The notes under the pieces are model-generated. The model was not told the DNA's origin. It saw only the letters and a program-made list of their open reading frames with translations, and made no database searches. From the NCBI RefSeq assembly GCF_052064335.1, contig NZ_JBQHVU010000006.1, positions 62,001 to 126,000 of the forward strand: DNA of 64,000 bases, written 5' to 3'. Both the position numbers and the translations under genes were made by a program. Position 1 is the stretch's first letter. Each line of letters begins with the position of its first letter. The stretch is from Weimeria sp002480925 (GTDB taxonomy: Bacteria; Bacillota; Clostridia; Lachnospirales; Lachnospiraceae). Shown here in pieces: positions 24,675 through 34,400 of the stretch.

Positions 24675-25585
24675 GCTTCGGGATACTTTGTGGGTAAAAT
24701 CCCCGCCTGCGGTTATAACTAAACATTGAAAGGTCACCTCATTTTCGGTATCATTATCAGCGACTAAACATCAATGATAAGGAGAAACGAGATGACCTCT
24801 TCCAATACATTACTCAAAAAGATCATCGGTGTCAAGGACGTTGTTGTGACTGATGCCGAAATTTACAGTGATCACGATGGCGTTACACACCTTACGATAG
24901 ATGCACGTCCGAACTCATGGAACCGGAACAAGTGCCCATTCTGTGGACGTAAAAAACTTCCCGGATACGACAGACCATCACAATCTCTAAGGGTGTGGAG
25001 AGGCCTGGATCTTGGCGGAGTAATGGTGGACATCAGGTCTCAGACCAACCGCATCGTATGTCCTGAACATGGTGTAGTAACAGCTGATGTTCCGTGGGCC
25101 TACCCAAACAACGGCTTTACAAAGGACTTTGACATAGCAGGTAAAACTGGCAATGATACAGGCAAAAGACAGCCAGCTGTACCGTGGATACCGTCTTAAA
25201 GAGGCTCTCCGCATGATCTTTAAGAGCACTGACGCTGATAAGGCAGAGACCGAGCTAAACCGCTGGCTCTGGTGGGCGAGCCACAGCAGGATTCCCGTGT
25301 TTCATGATATTTACAAGAAGATCAAGCGGCATAAGGAGCATATACTGAACACCATAAAGTTCGGGCTGAGCAACGCCAGGATCGAGGCTACTAACAACAA
25401 GATCAAGCTGATAATCCGCAAGGCCTACGGGTTCAGGAACATACAAAATATGCTGGATATGGTCTACCTGGTATGTTCGAATATCAGGATACCACTTCCT
25501 AACAGAAAGTCGAGGAATAGATGAACGCAGTGATACTCAAAAGGAATGGAGTTTCTTACTTACCCACAGAGACTACCGAAGAGCC
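24675..25585 (+). mobile_element. ISL3-family element, internally deleted
   Basis: Terminal inverted repeats are GGCTTCGGGATACTTTGTGG (24675) and, as complement at the right end (25560-25585), GGCTCTTCGGTAGTCTCTGTGG, both followed by GTAA. The element is only 911 bases, short for ISL3, because the transposase lost its middle. It is inserted in an IS66 remnant. Confidence 0.7.
24792..25524 (+). pseudogene. ISL3 transposase with internal deletion and frame break
   Basis: The first part (ATG 24792, RBS AAGGAG) has the ISL3 zinc-finger wording CPFCGRKKLPGYDRPSQ and ends near DIAGKTGND. A second frame (25153-25524) continues with LYRGYRLKEALRMIFKS, WASHSRIPVF and GLSNARIEATNNKIKLIIRK, the usual C-terminus. 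The catalytic DDE middle of about 200 residues is missing and the frames are offset, so it cannot be active alone. Confidence 0.8.
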
Positions 25586-25716
25586 TAGTAAGAATTTCGT
25601 GACAGGTTGTGGATCTTGCAGTATTCGTCAACTGTCAGGCCGCTCTCATTCCTGTCTTTTATGATGTCAGCCCATGACTTTAACCTGATCTCTTTGGTTG
25701 CCGTGTCAATGTTCAT
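25585..25716 (-). pseudogene. IS66 TnpA-type fragment
   Basis: 43 residues starting at ATG 25716 behind AAGGAGG: NIDTATKEIRLKSWADIIKD, then ESGLTVDEYCKIHNLS. This is the N-terminus of the IS66 accessory protein TnpA. The reading frame stops at the ISL3 right end, showing that ISL3 inserted into it. Confidence 0.6.
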
Positions 25717-25745
25717 AGTGAATCCTCCTTGGATTGGTTGAAAAA

Positions 25746-25791
25746 GTTTGAAAAGTTGAAAACGTGTATAAACTTTTTCAACTTTTCAAAC
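25746..25791. repeat. perfect 17-bp inverted repeat
   Basis: GTTTGAAAAGTTGAAAA (25746-25762) and its exact complement TTTTCAACTTTTCAAAC (25775-25791) with a 12-base loop. It lies 30 bases upstream of the IS66 fragment, perhaps part of the IS end or a small hairpin element. The rest of 25792-26054 shows nothing recognisable. Confidence 0.5.
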
Positions 25792-26054
25792 CATTATCTC
25801 AGAGAATCCGCACTATGGCTAGATGACGGGTTATCTACCATTTACAAAACTGTGGACTATCACCTCCTTGGCTAATACTGTCTACTATTAAGAATCCATA
25901 TAGTGTGACTGTCTAATAATAAGGATATTGGCAAATTCAACTGTCCTTACTTATGGGTATATTATAGAGAGTTAATTATCGGGAAATCCACGCTTATCTT
26001 TCGCCATATTTCCTTACAGCCTTTACTAATCTCAGTCAACCGAAGCAGGCCCTT

Positions 26055-27404
26055 TTACCTGATCGATAGTTCCACATGAGACGAAATCAAATTCTTCATC
26101 ATGAATTCGAACAACATCGTATAGTCACCATTGTGATCAATCTGCGTTAATGCAGCCCGGTATTCATCCTTCCTCTCAATCTTGATATACATTGGCGGAA
26201 ATCCGAACCGCATGAGTTCTTCGTTCAGAAAGCCTCTGCTTGTTCTTCCGTTTCCATCTCTGAAAGGATGAATCACCGTCAGGCGGTAATGGATTTTCAG
26301 CAGCTCTTTCAGGATCGTACTCTTAGAATACTCTCCAGCGTGATCTTCCAGATCCTTCTCCTGCTGATATAAGGAACTTATCTCCTTTGGAATTTCGTGC
26401 CAGTCACAAGTTTCAACATCGGATTTCGTAATAATCGCTGGTTCCTGTCGAAATTGGCCGCCAGTATCCGGAAAAGGAAATGTAGAGAACAAGAGCTTGT
26501 TGAGCTCCAGAATCTCATAAATTGTAAAACTCTTACTGCTATAATTCTCGAACACTCTCTGATAGAGCTTTGCATGACCGGCGATATGGCAATAAGGCTC
26601 ATAATTCGGATTGCAGTATGAGCTTTTCTGCATATTGCTCTGCAAATCGTTTACGATCTCAGCTGCCGATTCAAGAGTTGCATGAACGCCCTCAAGCCGC
26701 GCATCATTATAGATATAGCTGTTCTCAAAGACCTGCTTGGCAAAGTCGGTCGACAAGTCTGTGGTTATGTCCGGCCACCTGTCGAAAAGATCAGAATATA
26801 GGCACACCTCAGACATCCCATATTCTTCTCTTTTCTTTGCTGGCTTATACTTCTTCTTTGCACTAACCGACGGTGCAAGATAGGTATAAAGATTACGAAT
26901 TCTCCAATAACATGCCTCAAAGCTGGTCCCGAAATGATCCGCAATAATCAATACATCATCACAGGTAAGTTTCGTATCAACCTTCCCGCGCTGATCAATC
27001 TGCGCTTTTAATTCATCAGGCGGCATCAAAAAAGCCGAAGCAAATGCGTCCGCGTATTTTTCTATGATGTTCTTTGCCCCAGTCTCACAAATGAAGCTCT
27101 TTCCTTCTCGAGGATCCTTCAGATAATGGCAGAGTTCATGTGAAGCAGTAAAGCGTTGCCGGGTAATGGGCCTTTTTGCGTTTATTGCAACAAGGTCTAC
27201 ATCTCCATCCTTCATCGCCGGAAGGAAAAGGCCTTCTACATCTTTGAAATTTCTGAAGACAAAATGAATGCCTAGGTCTGTCAACACATGAAATGGATTG
27301 ATTGGAAATGTTCTTTCATGTGTATTGAAATATTCCGCTGAGAAATATTTTGCCAGACCTTCGGCATCATTCCGGTATTTCTCGATAATATGATCAGGCA
27401 GCAT
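26055..27404 (-). CDS. ImmA/IrrE metallopeptidase - Fic domain fusion
   Basis: A 449-residue two-domain protein. The N-terminal half is an ImmA/IrrE-type metallopeptidase (ASHELCHYL near residue 90, then YADAFASAFLMPPDEL). The C-terminal half is a Fic AMP-transferase-type domain with the active loop HPFRDGNGRTSR at about 377-388. Upstream of it NDARLEGVHATLESA occupies the place of the inhibitory helix; Glu-Gly is kept but the usual Ser/Thr is Asp. RBS GGAGG lies 8 bases before the ATG. It follows the XRE gene directly. The fold assignments are firm; whether the protease controls the Fic activity is inference. Confidence 0.85.
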   Translation of the reverse strand: MLPDHIIEKYRNDAEGLAKYFSAEYFNTHERTFPINPFHVLTDLGIHFVFRNFKDVEGLFLPAMKDGDVDLVAINAKRPITRQRFTASHELCHYLKDPREGKSFICETGAKNIIEKYADAFASAFLMPPDELKAQIDQRGKVDTKLTCDDVLIIADHFGTSFEACYWRIRNLYTYLAPSVSAKKKYKPAKKREEYGMSEVCLYSDLFDRWPDITTDLSTDFAKQVFENSYIYNDARLEGVHATLESAAEIVNDLQSNMQKSSYCNPNYEPYCHIAGHAKLYQRVFENYSSKSFTIYEILELNKLLFSTFPFPDTGGQFRQEPAIITKSDVETCDWHEIPKEISSLYQQEKDLEDHAGEYSKSTILKELLKIHYRLTVIHPFRDGNGRTSRGFLNEELMRFGFPPMYIKIERKDEYRAALTQIDHNGDYTMLFEFMMKNLISSHVELSIR

Positions 27405-27407
27405 CCA

Positions 27408-27731
27408 TTAACCCTCCTGCTGTTGCTTTGCCATGGCTCTCTTGAAAGCAATAAGGTTCAATATTTCTTCCTTATCATCATCTTTAAGCTCGTTAAAATT
27501 ACGAGCGAAAACTGCCTGATTCATATCGACATTTTCAGTATCCAGTAGATAATCGGCTGAAAGATGATACAACTTGCAGAAGCTTGTAATCTCATCCGAG
27601 TTTACCTTCCGATTTCCAAGCTCAATCTGAGTAACGGCTGATCTGCTGATTCCGAGGCAATTTGCCACATAGTCTTGCGAAAAGCCGAGTTTGAGCCTTG
27701 CTTCTCTTAATTTTTCATAAATGGTCTTCAT
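27408..27731 (-). CDS. XRE family HTH regulator
   Basis: A 107-residue Cro/CI-type protein: LREARLKLGFSQDYVANCLGISRSAVTQIELGNRKVNSDEI is a textbook XRE HTH, followed by a helical tail (DDDKEEILNLIAFKRAMAK). It probably represses the two-gene module with the ImmA-Fic fusion, and may be the substrate of its peptidase domain as ImmR is for ImmA. Co-transcribed with the next gene (3-base gap). Confidence 0.88.
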   Translation of the reverse strand: MKTIYEKLREARLKLGFSQDYVANCLGISRSAVTQIELGNRKVNSDEITSFCKLYHLSADYLLDTENVDMNQAVFARNFNELKDDDKEEILNLIAFKRAMAKQQQEG

Positions 27732-27766
27732 GTCATTTGCCTCCTTCTGTCTAGCTTCCTTACTTT

Positions 27767-27795
27767 ATGATAAGTAAATCCGTTCGAAATGTCAA
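27767..27795 (-). promoter_or_regulatory. promoter of the XRE/ImmA-Fic module
   Basis: TTGACA (27790-27795 complement), 17-base spacer, TATCAT (27767-27772 complement), pointing left. Inverted words AATAAGT and ACTTATC overlap both boxes, a plausible autorepression site for the XRE protein. Confidence 0.6.
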
Positions 27796-27907
27796 CTTAT
27801 TTGTTTGATTTTCTAACATCGAGGGTAAAAAATGTTACTATGTGACCTTGTTATATATGGTAAACTAAAATTAAGTCAGATGGGGTGCGGACGTTTTTCT
27901 GGACCAA

Positions 27908-28762
27908 TTATACGGTCAATCCAAGCTGTCTCCGGTACTGGATAGGGCTGATCCCTCCAAGTGATATCTTTATACGCTCCTCCGCATACCAGTGCATATA
28001 ATCATCCAGGATCTTTATGAACTTGTCAATGGAGACATCCTGCCAGGAATGACCATAGAACATCTCGTTCTTCAGCCGGCCGAAGAAGCCTTCGCATGCC
28101 GAATTATCCGGCGAGCAGCCTTTCTTTGACATTGAGCGGATCAGCCCGGCATGTTTCATACATACTTTAGATTTCTTCGGCATAGTTTTTTCTTCGGCAT
28201 AGTCGGAATGGACGATTGTGTACTCGCCCGGTTTCAGTGCCTCGATTGCCGCATCCAGCATCTGATTGACAAGATCAGCGTTCGGGGATGTTCCAATCGT
28301 CCACGCGACTGGAAGCCCGTCAAAGCAGTCGATAATCGGAGACAGATACACCTTTCCAGCCGGGATGGAGAATTCCGTGATGTCCGTCAGCCATTTCTGA
28401 TTCGGCGCATCCGCATGGAAATCGCGCTTTATCTCGTTCGGGACCGCAGGGGTGATCTCGCCCTTATAGGAGTTGTATTTCCGCTTCCTTACACTTTTGA
28501 CAGTGAGCCTGTCCTGTTTCATGAGACGGCGCACGACCTTCTCTGATACGGTCACGGATTCGCTCCTCAGGACCGCATGGATTCTCCGGTAGCCGTACCG
28601 GTTTGAGGATTCATCGAAAGCCTGCCGGATCTTTTCGCGAACATCCGCATATTTGTCCGGAGCCGCCATAGCGGCCTCCTGATAGAAGTAGCTGCTTTTT
28701 GACATCTGAAGAACGCTGAGCAGTGTCTTCAGGCGGTATCTGTTCCGGAGGGCGTCAATCAC
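27908..28762 (-). CDS. IS3-family transposase OrfB (DDE)
   Basis: A 284-residue integrase-core protein with HTH_21 (YGYRRIHAVLRSE), the first Asp in WLTDITEF, second Asp in IVHSDYAEE and Glu in NSACEGFFGRLKNE. The segment after HSD (YAEEKTMPKKSKVC) differs from the usual RGCHYRWPGW-type wording and contains a local duplication of CTTCGGCATAG, so activity is doubtful. The GTG start used here is arbitrary because the product normally arises by frameshifting from orfA. Confidence 0.75.
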   Translation of the reverse strand: MIDALRNRYRLKTLLSVLQMSKSSYFYQEAAMAAPDKYADVREKIRQAFDESSNRYGYRRIHAVLRSESVTVSEKVVRRLMKQDRLTVKSVRKRKYNSYKGEITPAVPNEIKRDFHADAPNQKWLTDITEFSIPAGKVYLSPIIDCFDGLPVAWTIGTSPNADLVNQMLDAAIEALKPGEYTIVHSDYAEEKTMPKKSKVCMKHAGLIRSMSKKGCSPDNSACEGFFGRLKNEMFYGHSWQDVSIDKFIKILDDYMHWYAEERIKISLGGISPIQYRRQLGLTV

Positions 28763-28904
28763 GACTGCCTTGTCATGATTCGTCAGACTTCCGAGACTGA
28801 CGCCCTCCTCTTTTTTTATGACTTCTGCCGCCTTCTCAAGGACATCCCTCTCAACACGGAGACGAAAGACCTCCTCTTTCAGCTCACCGGCCTGCTTTGT
28901 AAGA

Positions 28905-29270
28905 TCATTGACCTATGACTGAAGCTCTTCTATGGTGGCCGGCAGAACAATGAGGCTTTTCTTCCGGACAGAGTTCCGTGACCCACTGCTTCAGAAGTGC
29001 CCTGCTCGGATACCCCAGGGCCCGGATCGTCCGGGACGCGCATTTCCCATGCTCCATGTAATGCTTTACCGCGGCTTCTTTCTGCGCTCCATTGTATTTC
29101 GGTGACCGAACGGACTTTTTCTTAAGTCCATTGTCCCTGAGATACTCTTCGTACCAGTATCGTAGGGTCTTCCGCCCCGGGTAGCCGAGCTCTCGTATGA
29201 CTGCGGCTGCGCTTTTGTCGTATTGGATGTAGAGCCGGACGGCTCTGATCCGATCATCATAGGAATACAT
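28905..29270 (-). CDS. IS3-family OrfA (HTH)
   Basis: 121 residues, start behind AAGGAG. Two HTH_28-type segments are visible: KSAAAVIRELGYPGRKTLRYWYEEY and CASRTIRALGYPSRALLKQWV. It ends in a different frame from the coiled-coil that normally follows (IEELQS...VNDLTKQAGELKEEV), and that frame has an amber codon, so the OrfAB fusion seems impaired. Confidence 0.7.
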   Translation of the reverse strand: MYSYDDRIRAVRLYIQYDKSAAAVIRELGYPGRKTLRYWYEEYLRDNGLKKKSVRSPKYNGAQKEAAVKHYMEHGKCASRTIRALGYPSRALLKQWVTELCPEEKPHCSAGHHRRASVIGQ

Positions 29271-29345
29271 GTGCGAATCTCCTTCTGGTCATTGTCGCAG
29301 TCCAGGTTTTTGTCCGCACCCCAAGTGGGTCAATTTTACTTGACA

Positions 29346-29497
29346 ATCTACAGGCGGCAGCAGGCGTAAAGAGGTCTGTGAGTGTGAAGCTCCCAGGCGT
29401 GGTCTACCAGAGATATTTCCAGAATGTGCCGGCAAGGGACGTACAGGATATACTGGAAAAGGCGCTGAATCTGTATTTTCTGGAGAAGGGAGCGTGA
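29346..29497 (+). pseudogene. gene tail cut by IS3
   Basis: 49 codons without a start, directly from the IS3 end: AAAGVKRSVSVKLPGVVYQR, YFQNVPARDVQDILEKALNL, ending YFLEKGA. It may be the end of a small DNA-binding or accessory protein; family not recognised. The next gene follows by 3 bases. Confidence 0.45.
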
Positions 29498-29500
29498 GGG

Positions 29501-29788
29501 GTGTTCACACGTAAAGAGCTGGAAGCCATTGACAGAAATTACTTTGCAGTAATTGTGGCCAACGATTATGACGTGACTCTAATGTCGAAGAATACGCATC
29601 ATGTCTGGCGGCTCCATAATGCCGAAATGCCGGATGGAAATATAGTAGTGATATTTCATAAGCATCATGCTTCAGATCCGTATCATTTCCATGGAAGATG
29701 TGGGACTTTGAATGGAGCTATGAGGGAGATAAAAAGACATGATCTGTTCCAGCTTAACGGCAGAAAACCTGTTGTCAGGCAGGCATGA
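29501..29788 (+). CDS. small hypothetical protein
   Basis: 95 residues from a GTG start with GGAG and GAGGG upstream. It reads FTRKELEAIDRNYFAVIVAN, then HHVWRLHNAEMPDGNIVVIFHKHH and GTLNGAMREIKRHD. It is a compact alpha/beta protein without membrane parts, of a kind seen on mobile elements. It is the intact second gene of a unit whose first gene was destroyed by IS3. Function unknown. Confidence 0.6.
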   Translation: MFTRKELEAIDRNYFAVIVANDYDVTLMSKNTHHVWRLHNAEMPDGNIVVIFHKHHASDPYHFHGRCGTLNGAMREIKRHDLFQLNGRKPVVRQA

Positions 29789-29793
29789 GTGAG

Positions 29794-29829
29794 GGCGGCA
29801 GCACCAGATGACGGTTCTGCCGTTTTTTG
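29794..29829 (+). terminator. intrinsic terminator
   Basis: CGGCAG-N-ACC...GGT-CTGCCG followed by TTTTTTG directly behind the small gene. Confidence 0.7.
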
Positions 29830-29900
29830 TGCCCTGCCGAAAGATTGAGCAATGCGAAACGCCAAAGGCTCAAAAAGATGAAAATGGACCTGTTTCTTTT

Positions 29901-30470
29901 TCATCTTTCGGAGAGTCCCTGGGCATACAGGGCGAAGCCGACCAAGGCTGTCAGCAAGGCATATGACTCTGTAATGACGCGCCGGATTGATGAAGGTGAC
30001 ATAATAATCAGGACAATCGTGAGTATGAGGAGGAATCCGAAGGCATATATGATACGGGTAAGGTCAGGAAGGTCTTTCACAGCCTTTGATTTGTGGAGAA
30101 AATTCTCTTTTATTTCAGCGCTATGCTCACTATCTGATATCAGTCCGGCGATGCATGGAACCAGATAGAATCCGATCACAAGGGCTGATATCACGCGGCG
30201 TATAACAGGTCGATGGAGTAAATGAACAGCGACTATCCTTGAAGCCAGGTTTGTGAGCGTTGTTGTAAGAAGGTACATGAAGCCGAAAAGACAACGCGCC
30301 ATGAATATGTATGGAGATAGAAAGTCCATATCCACGTCTATGCTGAAGACGCATATTATGGCTTCGATTATGGTCCAGAGCAAATCCTGAGAGAGTAGGA
30401 GAAGAATCAATGCCAATGTAATCCAGGAAGACCGACGCTCCTTTACGCGTTGATAAAAAGTGTTGTCCAT
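29901..30470 (-). CDS. small integral membrane protein, unknown function
   Basis: 189 residues with about four hydrophobic segments (WITLALILLLLSQDLLW, MARCLFGFMYLLTTTLTNLA, ALVIGFYLVPCIAGLI, IIYAFGFLLILTIVLIIM) and a cytoplasmic basic start. No recognised domain. It lies alone between convergent and tandem small genes. Confidence 0.55.
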   Translation of the reverse strand: MDNTFYQRVKERRSSWITLALILLLLSQDLLWTIIEAIICVFSIDVDMDFLSPYIFMARCLFGFMYLLTTTLTNLASRIVAVHLLHRPVIRRVISALVIGFYLVPCIAGLISDSEHSAEIKENFLHKSKAVKDLPDLTRIIYAFGFLLILTIVLIIMSPSSIRRVITESYALLTALVGFALYAQGLSER

Positions 30471-30497
30471 TTATAAACCTCCGAAATGTTGTGAATA

Positions 30498-30532
30498 GAA
30501 AAAGCGTTCTCGTCTATGGCGGGAACGCTTTA
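30498..30532 (-). terminator. intrinsic terminator of the zinc-ribbon gene
   Basis: On the minus strand AAAGCGTTCCCGCC...GAGAACGCTTTTTC; stem GCGTTC/GAACGC with T-run. Confidence 0.6.
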
Positions 30533-30570
30533 AGGTGTTGGATGGCTTGGAAAGCCTGTAGTATTCAATT

Positions 30571-30936
30571 TTATCCTTTCACATATGCTTCTAATTCATT
30601 AGGATCCACTGGTGGATAATCATCTTCATCCATGTCATCGCTATAGTCTTCAGTGAAGTTCGGGATGGTGAGGACTTCGCAGCCGATGCTATTAGTTACA
30701 TCTGGCCCATCGTTATAGGTGTTTTCAGGGTATTCGTAGAGAGAAATGCTGACTTCAAAATCTCTACCGCAAGAATCACATACATCTGTGGCAGTAAAGC
30801 GGTCTTCAATTTCGGCACCCATGTCTCTTTCGTCTATGGCAGATGAATCCATGTCGAAGCTGTCGATTGGTATAGTCTGTTTATTGCCGCATTTGGAACA
30901 GCATACTTCCGCTGGACTTGTCATTATAAATCTCAT
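30571..30936 (-). CDS. small zinc-ribbon-like protein
   Basis: 121 residues, start behind AGGAG. Two CxxC pairs (CCSKCGNKQ and CDSCGRDFEV) about 37 residues apart form a likely zinc ribbon; the C-terminus is very acidic (TEDYSDDMDEDDYPPVDP). It is 12 bases behind the HNH-like gene and probably in one unit with it. Function unknown. Confidence 0.6.
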   Translation of the reverse strand: MRFIMTSPAEVCCSKCGNKQTIPIDSFDMDSSAIDERDMGAEIEDRFTATDVCDSCGRDFEVSISLYEYPENTYNDGPDVTNSIGCEVLTIPNFTEDYSDDMDEDDYPPVDPNELEAYVKG

Positions 30937-30948
30937 AAAAATCTCCTG

Positions 30949-31260
30949 TCATGAATTCACTGGAGCCATAAGTGATGCTGGAACCTTAAATGGCTCGTCT
31001 GAGTTTGCTGAGTTACATGGTCTGCAAAGTGGAACAATGTAGCTTTTCATGCTGGAACCGGTCTTTTTAACATGCCCTCCGACTTCTGCGTCGGCTATTT
31101 TGCAGATCTGACATTTACAGTCTGCGAGTTTAGGCTTATCAGGGTTGTGATCGGCCATGTATTTATTCCAGTAATCTTCCCAGGAATTGAAGCCATCAGG
31201 AAGTTCATCAGCTGAGCCGTGTCTGTTTTTAACTTCTATCTCATGATTATTCTTTATCAT
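30949..31260 (-). CDS. HNH/treble-clef-like small protein
   Basis: 103 residues. CKCQICKIADAEVGGHVKK and YIVPLCRPCNSANSD give four Cys and a central GGHV, the pattern of HNH-type treble-clef domains, though the usual catalytic His-Asn pair is not fully evident. WEDYWNKYMADHNPDKP precedes it. It may bind zinc or nucleic acid. First gene of a pair with the zinc-ribbon protein. Confidence 0.55.
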   Translation of the reverse strand: MIKNNHEIEVKNRHGSADELPDGFNSWEDYWNKYMADHNPDKPKLADCKCQICKIADAEVGGHVKKTGSSMKSYIVPLCRPCNSANSDEPFKVPASLMAPVNS

Positions 31261-31322
31261 AGATAATCCTTTCTATTGATTTGTTGGATGGGTAAAATCT
31301 TTTCTTTCTATGTAGAATAAAA

Positions 31323-31370
31323 TCCCGCACGCCGGGGAGATGGCTCCGAAGGGAGCCACAGCGTGTGGGA
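31323..31370 (-). terminator. large branched terminator of the surface protein gene
   Basis: On the minus strand CCCACACGC pairs with GCGTGCGGG around an inner GGCTCC-TTC-GGAGCC hairpin, followed by ATTTTATT. Confidence 0.65.
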
Positions 31371-31457
31371 TAGTAGTATCAAGATTCATGTCCGGGGAAT
31401 TACAGGGTTCCGGGACTGTGAATTGTCAAATTGTGATGTGATTCGAAGGATTGGGTA

Positions 31458-34400
31458 TTACTTCTTGTCGGTCTTCTTGGTTACCTTTGTTGCCTTTGGT
31501 CCCCAAACGGTCTTTCCGGCATCTGTCTTCTTGTAAGCCTTAACCTTGACTGTAACCTTGGCACCCTTCTTAACCTTAAGAGAGGTCTTTGTGCCAGCTA
31601 CGTTCTTAGCTACCCACTTACCAGAACCAACCTTCTTGTAGACACGATAGAGTACGTTAGCACCCTGTGACTTCCAGGAAACAGATACAGCAGCACCCTT
31701 CTTGTTAGCTACCTTAAGTCCGGTAACCTTTGAAAGAGTAAGTGACTCTCTATAAGTGATAGAAAGCTGCTTATTATCATTATCAACGATTGAATGATCT
31801 GTTGCTGAGATATCTCCTGAAGGTTTAAAGGTAACTACCTGAGTACCCTGAGTTGTAGGATACAGATAGAAAGTAGTGAATCCATCAGCCTTCTTCTCAT
31901 CCCTTGTAGCAGTCATAATATTCTGGTTCAGAGGATCACTACCGTTGTAAAGGCTTGTCGAAGTGATATTTGCGTGTGTATCGTTCTTGTCGATGGCATA
32001 AGCAAGAGTTACCTTCAGAGTGGTGTTTCCATCAAGACGAAGCTCTGGAACAGCAACAGCTGAATCCTTTGCTGAATCGTAAACTACCTTGCCTGTTGTA
32101 ACATTCTCAATCTTCGTAACTGAGTTACGTACTCCTGCAACAGAATCAATACGAACTACCTTGTAGGCTGTTCCTGCACCAGCGTTATAGGAGATAAGGA
32201 GGTTCTCCACCTTACCCTGAACTCTTGCTACATGAACTCCCTTGAAGGTAGATCCAGCAACCTCGTTAGAGAAGTTTGCATCGTTTACAGCCTGAGTCGG
32301 AGCATAAGAATAGAGAGTCTTTGCTGCGTGAAGATCATCACCCTTTACAAGTGCTCTTACGGTAACACCAGACTTAGCGATTATATCGTTGAAGTTGATG
32401 TCTGACTCAAATGACTTGTTGTCCTCAGCTCCAGCTACTGTACCGATCTTATAAGCGTCAGCAGCCTTGATCTCAGGATCCTTCTTGTCAACTACTACAA
32501 ATACATAGTTGGTAGAAAGAGCTGTTGTGCTGGTTGCTGTCGAAACAAGTTTGATAGCTGCAACACCTGTGGTAGCATTCGGAGCTAATGTAACAACGCC
32601 ATTGCTCGATACTCCTGTAACGGCTGATCCACGCTGTCCAGCAAGAGAAGCTGTAACGATGGCTCCGCTTGTTGAAACGATGTTAAGAGCTTCTGTGACG
32701 TTTGTCGGCTCTGTACCTGTTACGTCGATCTGAACATACTTGATCTGTGATGCAGCGAGCCCCTCCTCAGTAGGAATTCCAGCTCTAACTACAGAAGCAT
32801 AATCAACTCCATTCAGGACATCCGCCTGGTCCTTATCGACACCTGTTACTGCAGGTACATCATAAGGAAGTGCATTAACCTTAAAGTAAACTCTGAGCTG
32901 CTTAACGATGTTGCCGTTGATCTTTCCTGTAACTGTTACATAGAAAGAATCGGTCACTGTTGTAGCCTTAACTACTCCAGCATCGCTAACAGTGTTCTTT
33001 GTGTTGCTTGACTCATAAGAAAGAGTCATACCTTCACTCTTGTAAAGATGCTTAGCAAGATCATATGAGTTTACTGACTTTACATCAAGGATAACCGGGT
33101 TGGTATCGCTCTCACCGATCTCAGCGCTGTCAGCTGTTCCGTCAGCGGTAGCCTTAAGGGCATACTGAGAAGTTCCAAGAACAGTCAGAGGAACCTTGGT
33201 CTGAGCGATCTGACTTTTGTTGGAGACTGTGATAGTAGCCTCAGTAGTGCCAGCGTGCTTTGCAAAAAACGTCTTTGTAGCTGTGCTATAAACAGCAATC
33301 ACATCATCACTTGTGATGCTAGCTACATCTGCATCTGCGGCAACTGTAACAATACCTCTGCCTGAAACAGTCCAGTTAGCAGCTTCAGCAGTCTTGAATG
33401 AATTAAGAGTAGGGTTTGTAGAATCTGAAAGCTTTGTGCCGTCTGCCTTTCCTACACTTTCCACTTCAAGGGCATCTGTCTTATCAACAGTTCCGAGTGA
33501 CATTGTATAGCTTGAAGCTTTAAGTCCGAGAGTATAGGTCTCGTTCTGTGCAAGTTTTACATTTACAGTCTTGTAACCTACAAGAGTGTAGTCAGTGTTG
33601 TCTGTGTTTGCTGTGTAAGCAGCTAAGATGAACTTACCTGCTACAAAATCATCTGAGCTAGCCGAACTCTTTCTTGCAAGAGTCAGCTTACCTTTTTCAG
33701 CCTTGAAGTTGATTTTAGTGTTTGTTCCCTGAACTTCACTTGTGTAAGTGGCATGAGTGAGAGTAGTTGTAGTAGGCGCAGTTAATGAACCACCGACTGT
33801 CGCATCTGACACCTGCTGATAGTAAAGATCGCTACCGTTGTAGCTCTTTCCTCCAGCTGTGATCACGCTTGGCTTCAAATCCATACTAAAGTCGTTGGTG
33901 TTTCTGAGATAGACAGTATCATCAACTCCCTGGAAGATAGCCTTTGAAGCATCATCAAGATGATCCTGAGCCGCTTGGGCGTCAGCAGTGTTGGTATAGT
34001 TAACCGTTAACGTCTTAGCTGTGTGTGAATCGTAATTGATCTCAAAGGTGTAGTCTGTACCTGTTGTTGCATTTCCAGCAAATGAGATAACAACAGTGGT
34101 CGCACCGTTCTTATCCCCAGCCTTAGCAGCGATGCTGTTAAGAGTGAAGACATCTGATGCACCAGTAAGAGCTGCTCCGTCCTGTTTCACTGTAAGACCT
34201 GTGTCCTGAGCAGTGCCGCCTTTCTTGGCTGTGATTGTTGCTTTATCAATAGCAGAAGCTGAGCTGTTCTCAAATGTAAGAGTAAGAGAACCGCCTGCTT
34301 TTACTGTAGCTGTAGTCGCACTTAAAGCAGCATCATTTGTTCCGTCAAGAGTTACTTTCGCGCTTGCGTTTGTAGCCTGGACAGTAGCAGCCTGTGCCTC

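Larger units (their letters stand above)
27858..29345 (-). mobile_element. IS3-family insertion sequence
   Basis: About 1488 bases with imperfect terminal repeats: GGTAAACTAAAATTAAGTCA on the left and, as complement, TGTCAAGTAAAATTGACCCA on the right, both followed by TGGGGTGCGGAC. It holds orfA and orfB. Clear target duplications are not seen. The right end truncates a gene (29346-29497). Confidence 0.75.
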
